A DNA stretch of 64,000 bases from NCBI RefSeq assembly GCF_014851565.1, contig NZ_JACVAA010000006.1, positions 186,001-250,000 on the forward strand, in the 5' to 3' direction. The translations under genes were made by a program, and so were the position numbers. A model generated the notes under the pieces. That model saw only the letters and a program-made list of their open reading frames with translations, ran no database searches and was not told the DNA's origin. The DNA comes from Pseudomonas sp. PDM15. GTDB lineage: Bacteria; Pseudomonadota; Gammaproteobacteria; Pseudomonadales; Pseudomonadaceae. Of this stretch, positions 1-8,422 are shown piece after piece; position 1 is the first letter of the stretch, and every line of letters begins with the position of its first letter.

Positions 1-328
1 CCTTGAGGATGGCGTCGCGCATCTTCTCGGCATCGCTCATGGCCATGTACTCGTGGAATGCGTCACGGGCCCGGCTGCTGGACGATTCGGCCTTGCCGGC
101 CAGGCTGCTGCCGGAAGCGTCGCCGCTCTGCAGGCCGACGCGCAGCTTGGCGAAGGATTCCTCGAAGGCCTGTTCGGCCTGGTAGTCGGCCGTCGAGCCG
201 GAGAAGGTACGTGGCTGCTGAGATGTGGCCACAGCGGCGGGTCCGAGCTCCTCGCTCAGCTGTTTTTCCTTCAGGCGCCTGTCGAAGAGTGCCAGGGCCT
301 GTTGCGATCCGATGCCAGCGATATTCAT
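1..328 (-). CDS. Hypothetical protein, 3' end beyond window
   Basis: The reading frame starts at an ATG at 328 and stays open to the left edge, so only the first 109 codons are visible. A good Shine-Dalgarno (GGAGG) sits four bases upstream. The protein begins MNIAGIGSQQ and is rich in Ala, Glu, Gln and Ser, with no signal peptide or membrane segment. A charged, probably helical stretch runs over residues 15-30 and another over 55-70. I do not recognise the family and assign no function. The start is well supported by the ribosome-binding site and by Pseudomonas-like codon use. Confidence 0.6.
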   Translation of the reverse strand, partial: MNIAGIGSQQALALFDRRLKEKQLSEELGPAAVATSQQPRTFSGSTADYQAEQAFEESFAKLRVGLQSGDASGSSLAGKAESSSSRARDAFHEYMAMSDAEKMRDAILK

Positions 329-472
329 GTTCCCTCCGCGCGTAGCTATGCGCGGGGGCATTGGAGCAAGGCCCGTGCCAGGGTTTTCCTGGCTTTCAAA
401 TCAATGGCTTGCGTGATGAATAGGCGACCAGAGCGGCAGCATCTGGCCAGCGGCGGCGCGGTATTGCCGCTG

Positions 473-1846
473 TCAGCCGCCGAGCACCTCGTTGGTCAGA
501 GCATCCACCTGTTCGCGCCGCTCGGCCTGCTCCAGGCGCGCCGCGGGATTCAGCGACGACCATTCGGGATGCGCCCGCGCCCGACGCAGTGCCTCGGGCA
601 GGCGGGCCTCGCGCCAGGCGCTGTCCTGCGGCTGGTCCAGGCGGATCGCCGCGGTCGCCGCATGGCCGCGGGCGAGCAGGGCGGCCAGCAGCTGGCGCTG
701 ACGCAGGGCGAGCAGGCGCAGTACGTTGTCGTCCACCGTCAGTTCGCGCTGGCCCTTGAGTTTGCCGAGCAGGCGGCCGCCGAAGTTGCGCGCGGTCTGC
801 AGTCCGCCGCCGGCCAGGGCGCCGAGCAGTGCGGCTGCGCCCAGGGTCACTCCGCCCACCAACAGGTCGATGCCCACCCCGGTGGCTGCACCGGCGGCCA
901 TGCCGCCGCCGACCTTGACGCCGAGCTGGCGCAGGGTCTCCGGGTTGAACAGGTCGTCGCCCCAGCGCCCGTCCGCCAGCGGCAGGTCGCCGGCCTGGGC
1001 ATCGTCCGGGCGGAAGGCATACAGGCGCAGCAGCGCGTCGACGCACTGCTGCTCGCGCTGGCGCACGGCCTGGTGCAGGGCGGCGATCTCGCCCTGTTCG
1101 ATCTGCGGCTGGGCCGCCACGCTGCGCCGGCAGGCCGCGCAGTCCACCAGCAGCTCGGCGATCAGTCGCGCGCCGGCCTGGTGGCGTGCCTCGCCCTGGG
1201 CCTCGTGGTCGAGGATCAGTCGCTCCAGTTGCGGCCGCGCCGTTTCCACCAGCAGGGCCAGGCTCTCGTACAGGCGGCGCTCGCCATCCAGCGGCGGCGC
1301 CACTGTGTCGAACGCCACCCGCGCGTGCAGGCCGAGACGGGCCAGGGCCTCGCGCCACTCCGGCTCGCGCTGGGCCGCGGCGGCGCCGAAGTTGAGTACC
1401 GGCAGCAACGGCTTGCCGCAGTCGGACAGCACCTGTAGTTCGTCGCGGTACTTGGCCAGCACCGGCTCGCGGGCGTCGATCACGTACAGCCCGGCGTCGC
1501 TGGTCAGCAGCTGGCGCAGCACCTTGGCCTCCTGCTCGAAGCGCTGGCGCGCCTCGGCGCTGTCGAGGAAGCGGGCGATGCGCGCCGGGCCGTCCAGCCG
1601 CTCGCCGGGGCGCTCCAGGCGTTCCAGGTAGTCGAGCAGGGCGATGGCGTCTTCCAGGCCGGGGGTGTCGTAAAGCTCCAGCAGCGGCTCGCCGTCCACC
1701 GACAGGCGCGCGCCCTCGACGTGGCGGGTGGTGCTGGGGCGGTGCGAGACCTCGCCGAAGCCGACATCGCGCAGCAGGGTGCGCAGCAGCGAGGTCTTGC
1801 CGACATTGGTGTGGCCGACCACGGCCAGGCGCAGCGGTTTAGTCAT
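473..1846 (-). CDS. GTPase with DUF3482 C-terminal region
   Basis: The 457-residue protein opens with a small-GTPase-like G domain. The P-loop GHTNVGKT is at residues 11-18, a switch region with paired threonines (STT) at 38-40, and the G3 motif DTPG at 60-63. The C-terminal two thirds match the DUF3482 type, including a Gly/Ala-rich hydrophobic stretch near residues 315-355 that could insert in or lie on the membrane. A GGAGAG Shine-Dalgarno supports the start at 1846. It lies just downstream of the DUF2868 membrane-protein gene on the same strand; the two families commonly occur as a pair, suggesting a joint but unknown role at the inner membrane. The GTPase assignment is firm; the biological role is not known. 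Confidence 0.88.
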   Translation of the reverse strand: MTKPLRLAVVGHTNVGKTSLLRTLLRDVGFGEVSHRPSTTRHVEGARLSVDGEPLLELYDTPGLEDAIALLDYLERLERPGERLDGPARIARFLDSAEARQRFEQEAKVLRQLLTSDAGLYVIDAREPVLAKYRDELQVLSDCGKPLLPVLNFGAAAAQREPEWREALARLGLHARVAFDTVAPPLDGERRLYESLALLVETARPQLERLILDHEAQGEARHQAGARLIAELLVDCAACRRSVAAQPQIEQGEIAALHQAVRQREQQCVDALLRLYAFRPDDAQAGDLPLADGRWGDDLFNPETLRQLGVKVGGGMAAGAATGVGIDLLVGGVTLGAAALLGALAGGGLQTARNFGGRLLGKLKGQRELTVDDNVLRLLALRQRQLLAALLARGHAATAAIRLDQPQDSAWREARLPEALRRARAHPEWSSLNPAARLEQAERREQVDALTNEVLGG

Positions 1847-1862
1847 GGCAGCTCTCCAGTTG

Positions 1863-1920
1863 GTAGCCCGGATGTAAGCCGGGGCGGAGCTGCCTGCTTT
1901 CCGGATTGCATCCGGGCTAC
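1863..1920. repeat. REP-like palindromic intergenic element
   Basis: Perfect 12-base arms GTAGCCCGGATG (1863-1874) and CATCCGGGCTAC (1909-1920) flank a GC-rich centre in the 78-bp gap between the DUF2868 and DUF3482 genes. This arrangement is typical of Pseudomonas REP/BIME-like repeats. It may form a hairpin in the transcript joining the two genes. Copies elsewhere in the genome cannot be checked here. Confidence 0.6.
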
Positions 1921-1924
1921 CCGA

Positions 1925-3319
1925 TCAGTCATGTCCAGCCTCCAGCCAGACCAGTGGCGCCGAATCGGAGAAGGCCAGGCCGAGGCGCTGCAGGGCCTCG
2001 TGCCAGTCGCCCAGGCGCTGGCTGTCCAGCGCTTCGCCGGGCGGTGGCGGCAGCAGCCAGACACGGGTGGCGCCGGCCGTGCGCGACAGCTCGCCGAGCA
2101 GCGCCAGGGTGCCGCGATCCGGCGAGCGTCGCGGGTCGACGGCGATGGCCAGGCGTGCCGGCGGGAAACGGGTCAGCTGGTCGAGCAGGTGCTGACGCTG
2201 TTCGCGGCTATCGAGCACGCCGGCATCGGCTACGCCCTTGCCCAGGGGTGGCGGCCAGGGGCGGCTGCCGTCCAGCTCCACCGCCACCAGCAGCGCGCCG
2301 TCCGTGGCCAGCGCACTGTGCCCGCCCTGTGGCTGATGCAGGGTCTGCGGCTCCGCATCCAGCACGCCGAGGCGCTCGGCTGGCGGTTGCAGGCGCTCGG
2401 CCAGCAGCCGGTAGGCGGGCTGGGCGAGATCCAGGCGCAGGCGCGCGCTGCCGTGCCACCAGCGCCACAGGCACAGCAGCAGGAGCAGGGCGCGCGGCAG
2501 CAGGCCGAACACCAGCAGCACGCCGAGCAGCCAGCCGGCCCAGGCATGGCGCGCCGCTTCCACGGCCAGGGCGGACTCGCCGCTGGCGCGGATGGTGTCC
2601 ACGTCCGGTAGCGGGAAGCCGAGCAGGGCGGGTAGGGCGCCGAGCAGGTGGGTGAGCGCGACGAAGGCATCGCTGCCGAGCAGCGTGGTCTCCCAGACGA
2701 AGCCGTAGCGCCGGGTACTGAGCAGGAGCAGCAGCATCAGCGTGGCGGCGAGCAGCGCCACCAGCCACAGGCCGTGGACCAGGGCGCCGAGCAGCCAGCG
2801 GTTGAGGCGCCGGCGCTGCAGCAGCAGGACCAGCGCCGGGCCGAGCTGGGCGGCCGCGGCGTCGCGCGCCAGCTTCTCGCTGAGCCACAGCCACAGGCGG
2901 CCGAGCGCGGCCTGGTGCTCGCCGGCGAAGGCGAGGCCCAGCAGCCAGCCGAGCAGGGTCAGCAGATGAATGCCGAGCAGGCTGCCCAGGGCCCAGAACA
3001 CATTGACCGGGCGGCTGCCGTCGCCCAGCGCCGCCAGGGCCAGCCCGGCGCCGCCGACCAGGGCCAGGATCAGCAGGGCCAGCAGCGCCAGGCGTGCGCC
3101 CTGCAGCCAGTGACGCTGGGCCTGCATCTGGCCATCGCGTTTGGCCAGGAACAGGGCGCGGGCCTCGATGCGGCGCGCCAGGTCGCCATCGGCCTGGCGT
3201 GCCAGGCGATTGGCCTCGGCATCTTCCAGCGGGCCGGCGTGGTCCTCGCGCAGGCGAATGGCTTCGCACAGCCAGAGGCGTTGCAGGCGCGAGCGGGGAG
3301 GCGGGGGACTGTCTGTCAC
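1925..3319 (-). CDS. DUF2868 family membrane protein
   Basis: The open frame extends to 3475, but that would run into the diguanylate cyclase gene on the other strand. A GTG at 3319 gives a 464-residue protein starting VTDSPPPPRSRLQRLWL, and the following sequence (LWLCEAIRLRE, DAEANRLAR) is what DUF2868 proteins show near their N-terminus. Several hydrophobic segments follow (roughly residues 80-105, 115-140, 180-215 and 290-320), giving an integral inner-membrane protein with a C-terminal soluble part. It is the upstream partner of the DUF3482 GTPase. Function is unknown. The exact start codon is a judgement. Confidence 0.75.
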   Translation of the reverse strand: MTDSPPPPRSRLQRLWLCEAIRLREDHAGPLEDAEANRLARQADGDLARRIEARALFLAKRDGQMQAQRHWLQGARLALLALLILALVGGAGLALAALGDGSRPVNVFWALGSLLGIHLLTLLGWLLGLAFAGEHQAALGRLWLWLSEKLARDAAAAQLGPALVLLLQRRRLNRWLLGALVHGLWLVALLAATLMLLLLLSTRRYGFVWETTLLGSDAFVALTHLLGALPALLGFPLPDVDTIRASGESALAVEAARHAWAGWLLGVLLVFGLLPRALLLLLCLWRWWHGSARLRLDLAQPAYRLLAERLQPPAERLGVLDAEPQTLHQPQGGHSALATDGALLVAVELDGSRPWPPPLGKGVADAGVLDSREQRQHLLDQLTRFPPARLAIAVDPRRSPDRGTLALLGELSRTAGATRVWLLPPPPGEALDSQRLGDWHEALQRLGLAFSDSAPLVWLEAGHD

Positions 3320-3446
3320 GCGGCGTTCCGTCTGCGGGTCGAGGGCCAAAGCATAACCGCTGCGCCGCGCCTGGGGAAAAGCCCGAGTTGTGGCGCGCCG
3401 TCGGCTGCGGCTAGGCTTCAGGTAGAACAACGAGAAGAGCACAGCC

Positions 3447-4634
3447 ATGAAGCTGCCCCATCTGGACTGGGTCAACCGCGACTCGCCCTACCTGCGCCAG
3501 TTGCGTGAGGGCTTTCGCCTGCTCAGTTTCGACGGCGAGATGGAGGCGGCGTACCACCGCTACCACGCCAGGGTGTTCCTGATCCGCATGCGCTGGTCGC
3601 TGCTGGTGGCCATCGTGCTGTTCCTGGCCTTCGCCGTGTTGGACACCATCAGCCTGCCGGGCGAGGTGCGTAGCCAGACGCTGAAGATCCGCCTGGGGGT
3701 GATCGGGCCGATGCTGCTGCTGACCTGGTTGGCTACCTATCGGAGCCGCCTGCTCGGCCGTCTGCAGTTGCTGGGTGGGGTCTGCGCGCTGGTCTGCGGG
3801 CTGGGCGTCATCGGCATCATCTGGGTCGCTCGGGCTCATGACTACCCGCTGCCCTACGAGGGCATCATCCTGGTCACGGTGTTCTTCTACTTCCTCACCG
3901 GCCTGCGTTTCGTGGTCGCCTCGTTGTGCGGCTGGCTGATCTTCCTCGCCTACCTGACGATGGAGCTGATCAACGACCTGGACGGTGCTGTGCTGCTGTA
4001 CAACCTGTTCTTCCTGGGCACGGCCAACGTGATCGGCTCGGTGGGCTGCTACTTCCTCGAATACGCCACGCGGCAGAACTTCCTCGCCCAGGGTCTGCTG
4101 CAAGACCTGGCGGAGAAGGACTCGCTCACCGGCCTGCTCAACCGCCGTGCCTTCGGCGAGCGCGCCGAGGCCAGCTGGCGCCAGGCCTTGCGCGAGCAGC
4201 AGCCGCTCGCCGTGGTGATGATGGATGTGGACTTCTTCAAGCGCTACAACGACCACTACGGCCACAGCGCGGGCGACGAGGCGCTGCGCGGGGTGAGCCG
4301 GGTGATCGGCGCCCAGGCCCGGCGCCCGCTGGACATGACCGCGCGCTACGGCGGCGAGGAGTTCGTCGGCCTCTGGTACGGCCTGGACGAGGCCGCCGTG
4401 ATGAAGATTCTCGAACAGCTGCGCGCCGAGGTGGAGGCCCTGGGCCTGGCGCACGCCAAGTCCGATATCGCGCCGGTGGTGACGCTCAGCATTGGCCTGG
4501 CCTGGCTGGTGCCGGAGCCCCACCAGCGCCTGGCCGACGCCTTGCGCCTGGCCGATGTGGCGCTGTACCTGGCCAAGGAGCAGGGGCGCAACCGGGTGGT
4601 CGGCAAGCGGCCGGGCAGTAGTCAGGTGGCCTGA
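3447..4634 (+). CDS. Membrane-bound diguanylate cyclase (GGDEF)
   Basis: The 395-residue protein has about five to six membrane helices in its first 200 residues, a short linker, then a complete GGDEF domain from about residue 220. The active-site motif GGEEF is at 302-306, and the allosteric product-binding I-site RxxD (R293-D296) lies exactly five residues upstream, so it should make c-di-GMP with feedback inhibition. The N-terminal helices do not match a sensor domain I can name and may respond to a membrane or small-molecule signal. It is transcribed away from the DUF2868/DUF3482 pair. It is one of two GGDEF-fold proteins in the window; the other, at 22366, is degenerate. Confidence 0.93.
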   Translation: MKLPHLDWVNRDSPYLRQLREGFRLLSFDGEMEAAYHRYHARVFLIRMRWSLLVAIVLFLAFAVLDTISLPGEVRSQTLKIRLGVIGPMLLLTWLATYRSRLLGRLQLLGGVCALVCGLGVIGIIWVARAHDYPLPYEGIILVTVFFYFLTGLRFVVASLCGWLIFLAYLTMELINDLDGAVLLYNLFFLGTANVIGSVGCYFLEYATRQNFLAQGLLQDLAEKDSLTGLLNRRAFGERAEASWRQALREQQPLAVVMMDVDFFKRYNDHYGHSAGDEALRGVSRVIGAQARRPLDMTARYGGEEFVGLWYGLDEAAVMKILEQLRAEVEALGLAHAKSDIAPVVTLSIGLAWLVPEPHQRLADALRLADVALYLAKEQGRNRVVGKRPGSSQVA

Positions 4635-4662
4635 GGCGGCGCCAGCCGGTATCCTCGCGCCC

Positions 4663-5175
4663 ATGAAAACGACTCTTCCCCTCTGCCTGATCGCCGCCCT
4701 CGCCGACAACCGCGTGATCGGCCGCGACAATCAGCTGCCCTGGCACCTGCCGGCGGACCTCAAGCACTTCAAGGCCAAGACCCTCGGCAAGCCGATCATC
4801 ATGGGGCGCAAGACTTGGGATTCGCTGGGCCGCCCGCTGCCGGGCCGGCTCAATCTGGTGGTCAGTCGCCAGGCCGGGCTGCAACTGGAGGGCGCGGAAG
4901 TCTTCCCGTCACTGGACGCCGCGATCCTGCGCGCCGACGAGTGGGCGCGTGAGCAGGGCGTCGACGAGCTGATGTTGATCGGCGGTGCCCAGCTCTACGA
5001 GCAGGGCTTGGCCCAGGCCGCGCGCCTGTACCTGACCCGCGTGGCGCTGCAGCCCGAGGGCGATGCCTGGTTCCCGGCCTTCGCCGAGGGCGACTGGCAG
5101 CGCAGCGACAGCGAAGCGCACGCGGCGACCGACGCTGCGCCGGCCTACCGCTTCGAGACCTGGCAGCGCCGCTAG
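4663..5175 (+). CDS. folA: Dihydrofolate reductase
   Basis: The 170-residue protein reduces dihydrofolate to tetrahydrofolate with NADPH, supplying one-carbon units for thymidylate, purine and methionine synthesis. Typical DHFR sequence is present: LIAALADNRVIGRDNQLPWHLPADLK at the N-terminus with the folate-binding acidic residue (D in LPADL), then the NADPH-binding MGRKTWDSLGRPLPGR stretch and the IGGAQLY glycine motif. The frame is open upstream, but ATG 4663 gives the standard DHFR N-terminus. It lies 28 bases after the diguanylate cyclase gene on the same strand. An imperfect downstream hairpin (5204-5221) could separate it from the next gene. Confidence 0.97.
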   Translation: MKTTLPLCLIAALADNRVIGRDNQLPWHLPADLKHFKAKTLGKPIIMGRKTWDSLGRPLPGRLNLVVSRQAGLQLEGAEVFPSLDAAILRADEWAREQGVDELMLIGGAQLYEQGLAQAARLYLTRVALQPEGDAWFPAFAEGDWQRSDSEAHAATDAAPAYRFETWQRR

Positions 5176-5203
5176 ACTTTTCTGCACTGATATTGATCGA
5201 CGT

Positions 5204-5221
5204 CGCCTTCGTTCGAAGGCG
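5204..5221 (+). terminator. Small hairpin after folA
   Basis: Arms CGCCTTCG (5204-5211) and CGAAGGCG (5214-5221) form a perfect stem with a two-base loop, 28 bases after the folA stop. It is not followed by a U tract, so it may be a pause site or processing hairpin rather than a true intrinsic terminator. Confidence 0.3.
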
Positions 5222-5260
5222 GCGCCCTATGCTTTTGCCTTTACCCGCCGAAATTCGCCC

Positions 5261-5905
5261 ATGACCGACCCTATCGATACGCCCGAGGCGGAAACCGTCG
5301 CCGCCATCTTCGTCCGCCACCCGCTGTGGGAGGATGCCCTGGCGCTGCTGTTCGGCACCGCCCTGGTGGCCCTGGGCATCGCCTTCTATACCCATGCCGG
5401 GCTGCTCACCGGCGGCACCGTGGGCGTGGCCTTTCTGGCCAAGTACCTGGCCGGCTGGCCCTTCGGCCTGGTGTTCTGCCTGGTCAACCTGCCGTTCTAC
5501 GCGCTGGGCATCTGGCGCCTGGGCTGGGGCTTCACCCTGCGCACCGGTTGCGCGGTGCTGCTGGTGTCGCTGCTGGCCGAACTGACCCCGGGCTGGGTCG
5601 CCTTCACCCACCTCAACGAGCTGTATGCCGCGCTGTTCGGCGGTGCGGCCATGGGCCTGGGCCTGCTGATGCTGTTCCGCCATCGGGCGAGCCTGGGTGG
5701 GGTGAATATCCTCGCGCTGTTCCTGCAGGAGCGCTTCGGCCTGCGCGCCGGCGCGGTGCAGATGGCCATCGACGCGGTCATCGTGCTGGCGGCGGTGTTC
5801 GTGGTGACGCCGGACAAGGTGGCCCTGTCGGTGCTCGGTGCGGTGATGCTCAACCTGGTGCTGGCGATCAACCACCGCGCCGATCGCTACACCGGGGTCA
5901 GCTGA
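5261..5905 (+). CDS. YitT family inner-membrane protein
   Basis: The 214-residue protein has five to six hydrophobic segments from residue 22 onward. It fits the YitT/DUF161 family, with a glycine-rich motif near GLLTGGTVGVAFL and the repeated helix-rich pattern GGVNILALFLQERFG near residue 145. A first ATG at 5261 is the natural start: the preceding open frame overlaps folA and encodes no family sequence. The family is widespread and its substrate is not established; a transporter role is only inferred. It converges on the phosphoesterase gene, with nine bases between the two stop codons. Confidence 0.85.
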   Translation: MTDPIDTPEAETVAAIFVRHPLWEDALALLFGTALVALGIAFYTHAGLLTGGTVGVAFLAKYLAGWPFGLVFCLVNLPFYALGIWRLGWGFTLRTGCAVLLVSLLAELTPGWVAFTHLNELYAALFGGAAMGLGLLMLFRHRASLGGVNILALFLQERFGLRAGAVQMAIDAVIVLAAVFVVTPDKVALSVLGAVMLNLVLAINHRADRYTGVS

Positions 5906-5914
5906 GCCCAGGCT

Positions 5915-6373
5915 CTAAGGCTGGAGTTCGACCAGCTCGGCGCGCGCTTCGCCATGGTCGATATACAGCATGGCGACGCTGATCGGCAGCTTGAAGCGCC
6001 GTGGTCCGGCGCTGCCGGGGTTGATCCACAGCAGGCCGGCGCGTTCTTCGATCAGCGGCTTGTGCGAATGGCCGGTGATCACCACGCGCACGCCCTCCGG
6101 CAGTTGCGTCGGCACATGAGCAAGCTCGTGCACCAGGTACAGGCCGATCCCGCCGAGCCGCAGCTCGACCTGGTGCGGCAGCTCGGCGGCCCAGTCCAGC
6201 CCCTCGTCGTTATTGCCACGCACCACGCTCAGCGGCGCCAGCTCGCGCAGGGCGTCGAGAATCTCCGGCTTACCGATATCGCCGGCATGCACGATATGCG
6301 CGCAACCCTGCAGCGCCGCCAGCGCCTCGGGGCGTAGCAGGCCGTGGGTGTCGCTGATCAGGCCAATTTTCAT
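5915..6373 (-). CDS. YfcE/MJ0936-type metallophosphoesterase
   Basis: The compact 152-residue protein carries all metal-binding motifs of calcineurin-like phosphoesterases in order: DTH (ISDTHG, residues 7-11), GD (HAGDIG, about 30-34), GNND (about 53-56) and GHSH (about 101-104). The family hydrolyses phosphodiesters, often with low specificity and Mn dependence. There is no signal peptide, so it should be cytoplasmic. The start fits the family, whose proteins begin with a short beta strand followed by SDTHG. The gene is probably monocistronic, with a palindromic element directly upstream. Confidence 0.92.
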   Translation of the reverse strand: MKIGLISDTHGLLRPEALAALQGCAHIVHAGDIGKPEILDALRELAPLSVVRGNNDEGLDWAAELPHQVELRLGGIGLYLVHELAHVPTQLPEGVRVVITGHSHKPLIEERAGLLWINPGSAGPRRFKLPISVAMLYIDHGEARAELVELQP

Positions 6374-6385
6374 GCAAGGCTCCGC

Positions 6386-6434
6386 GTAGGGCGGGTGAGC
6401 CCGCGTGGTCGTTCGCGGGTTTCACCTGCCATAC
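6386..6434. repeat. Imperfect palindromic REP-like element
   Basis: The segment starts GTAGGGCGGGTGAGCCCGCG (6386-6405) and ends with a near-complement, CGCGGGTTTCACCTGCC, at 6414-6430. The arms pair except at a few bases. It lies just upstream of the phosphoesterase gene in an intergenic space, the usual position for Pseudomonas repetitive palindromes. Confidence 0.5.
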
Positions 6435-6440
6435 AAAGCA

Positions 6441-6465
6441 TAAGCCCGGCGCATGGCCGGGCTTA
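6441..6465 (-). terminator. Hairpin terminator downstream of ilvD
   Basis: Stem TAAGCCCGGC (6441-6450) pairs with GCCGGGCTTA (6456-6465) across a five-base loop. Read on the minus strand it is followed by a T-rich TGCTTTGT, so it most likely terminates the ilvD transcript before the phosphoesterase promoter region. Confidence 0.6.
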
Positions 6466-6524
6466 TCAGGATAGGTAGGTTGCTACTGTGATGGCATCCC
6501 TGCCGACGCAGCGAGTAGCGGTAG

Positions 6525-6558
6525 GCCCCGGCCCGGCCATCCATGGCCGGGCCGGGGC
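6525..6558. other. Perfect 16-bp GC-rich inverted repeat
   Basis: GCCCCGGCCCGGCCAT (6525-6540) and its exact complement (6543-6558) are separated by two bases, just after the ilvD stop. A smaller palindrome, AACGCATGCGTT, follows at 6559-6570. The stem would be extremely stable in RNA and could protect the 3' end or act together with the 6441-6465 terminator. Confidence 0.6.
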
Positions 6559-6583
6559 AACGCATGCGTTGCCTTAATCCGGC

Positions 6584-8422
6584 TCACCCATCCAACAGCG
6601 ACTTGTCGCGTACCGCACCCTTGTCGGCACTGGTGGCCAGCAGGGCGTAGGCCTTGAGGGCGGTGGTCACCTTGCGCGCGCGCGGCGCGACCGGCTTCCA
6701 GCCCTTCTGGTCCTGCACGATACGGCGGGCGGCCAGTTCCTCATCGCTCACCAGCAGGTTGATGCTGCGGTTGGGGATGTCGATCAGTATCTTGTCGCCG
6801 TCGAGCACCAGGCCGATGGCGCCGCCAGCGGCGGCTTCCGGCGAGGCGTGGCCGATGGACAGGCCCGAGGTGCCGCCGGAGAAGCGGCCGTCGGTGAGCA
6901 GGGCGCAGGCCTTGCCCAGGCCCTTGGACTTCAGGTAGCTGGTCGGATACAGCATTTCCTGCATGCCCGGACCGCCTTTCGGACCTTCGTAGCGGATGAT
7001 CACGATGTCGCCAGCCTTCACTTCGTCGGCGAGGATGCCCTTCACGGCGCTGTCCTGGCTCTCGAAGATCTTGGCGTTGCCTTCGAACACGTGGATCGAC
7101 TCGTCGACGCCGGCGGTTTTCACCACGCAGCCGTCGAGGGCGATGTTGCCGTACAGCACGGCCAGGCCGCCCTCTTGCGAATAGGCATGCTCGACCGAGC
7201 GGATGCAGCCTTCGGCGCGGTCATCGTCCAGGGTGTCCCAGCGGGTGCTCTGGCTGAAGGCGGTCTGCGTCGGGATACCGGCAGGGCCTGCCTTGAAGAA
7301 GGTGTGCACCTTCTCGTCGCTGGTCTGGGTGATGTCCCACTGGGCGATGGCGTCGGCCATGCTCGGGCTGTGCACGGTCGGCACGTCGGTGTGCAGCAGG
7401 CCGCCACGGGCCAGCTCGCCGAGAATGGAGAAGATGCCGCCGGCGCGGTGCACGTCTTCCATGTGGTACTTCTGGATGTTCGGCGCGACTTTGCACAGCT
7501 GCGGCACCTTGCGCGACAGGCGATCAATGTCGCGCAGGTCGAAGGCGATTTCCGCCTCCTGGGCGGCGGCCAGCAGGTGCAGGATGGTGTTGGTCGAGCC
7601 GCCCATGGCGATGTCCAGGGTCATGGCGTTCTCGAACGCCTTGAAGCTGGCGACATTGCGCGGCAGCACGCTGGCATCGTTCTCGCCGTAGTAGCGCTGG
7701 CACAGCTCGACGGCCAGGCGCCCGGCGCGCAGGAACAGCTGCTCGCGGTCGGAGTGGGTGGCCAGGGTCGAACCGTTGCCCGGCAGGCCAAGGCCGAGGG
7801 CCTCGACCAGGCAGTTCATCGAGTTGGCGGTGAACATGCCGGAGCAGCTGCCGCAGGTCGGGCAGGCACTGCGCTCGTACTCGGCGACCTTCTCGTCGGA
7901 GCAGGAGTCGTCGGCGGCCACCACCATGGCGTCGACCAGGTCCAGGCCATGGTTGGCCAGCTTGGTCTTGCCGGCTTCCATCGGCCCGCCGGAGACGAAC
8001 ACTACCGGGATGTTCAGGCGCAGGGCGGCCATCAGCATGCCGGGGGTAATCTTGTCGCAGTTGGAGATGCAGACGATGGCGTCGGCGCAGTGGGCGTTGA
8101 CCATGTACTCGACGGAGTCCGCGATGATCTCGCGGCTCGGCAGCGAATAGAGCATGCCGTCGTGGCCCATGGCGATGCCGTCATCCACGGCGATGGTGTT
8201 GAATTCCTTCGCTACGCCGCCGTGTTTTTCGATCTCGCGGGCGACCAGCTGGCCCAGGTCCTTCAGGTGCACGTGGCCGGGCACGAACTGGGTGAAGGAG
8301 TTGGCGATGGCGATGATCGGCTTCTTGAAGTCTTCGTCCTTCATCCCGGTGGCGCGCCAGAGGGCGCGGGCGCCGGCCATGTTGCGGCCGTGGGTGGAGG
8401 TTTTCGAGCGGTAATCGGGCAT
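6584..8422 (-). CDS. ilvD: Dihydroxy-acid dehydratase
   Basis: The 612-residue enzyme converts 2,3-dihydroxy-isovalerate and 2,3-dihydroxy-3-methylvalerate to the 2-keto acids that precede valine, leucine and isoleucine. It needs an Fe-S cluster. Family hallmarks are present: C122 in ISNCDKITPG, the CPTCGSCSGMFTANSMNC signature starting at C187, D80-D81 near the Mg site (AVDDGIAMGHDGM), and GGSTNT in the middle of the protein. Length matches the long bacterial IlvD/Edd type. It is transcribed alone and is divergent from the alpha/beta hydrolase across a 486-bp gap. It is cytoplasmic and oxygen-sensitive in known homologues. Confidence 0.98.
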   Translation of the reverse strand: MPDYRSKTSTHGRNMAGARALWRATGMKDEDFKKPIIAIANSFTQFVPGHVHLKDLGQLVAREIEKHGGVAKEFNTIAVDDGIAMGHDGMLYSLPSREIIADSVEYMVNAHCADAIVCISNCDKITPGMLMAALRLNIPVVFVSGGPMEAGKTKLANHGLDLVDAMVVAADDSCSDEKVAEYERSACPTCGSCSGMFTANSMNCLVEALGLGLPGNGSTLATHSDREQLFLRAGRLAVELCQRYYGENDASVLPRNVASFKAFENAMTLDIAMGGSTNTILHLLAAAQEAEIAFDLRDIDRLSRKVPQLCKVAPNIQKYHMEDVHRAGGIFSILGELARGGLLHTDVPTVHSPSMADAIAQWDITQTSDEKVHTFFKAGPAGIPTQTAFSQSTRWDTLDDDRAEGCIRSVEHAYSQEGGLAVLYGNIALDGCVVKTAGVDESIHVFEGNAKIFESQDSAVKGILADEVKAGDIVIIRYEGPKGGPGMQEMLYPTSYLKSKGLGKACALLTDGRFSGGTSGLSIGHASPEAAAGGAIGLVLDGDKILIDIPNRSINLLVSDEELAARRIVQDQKGWKPVAPRARKVTTALKAYALLATSADKGAVRDKSLLDG

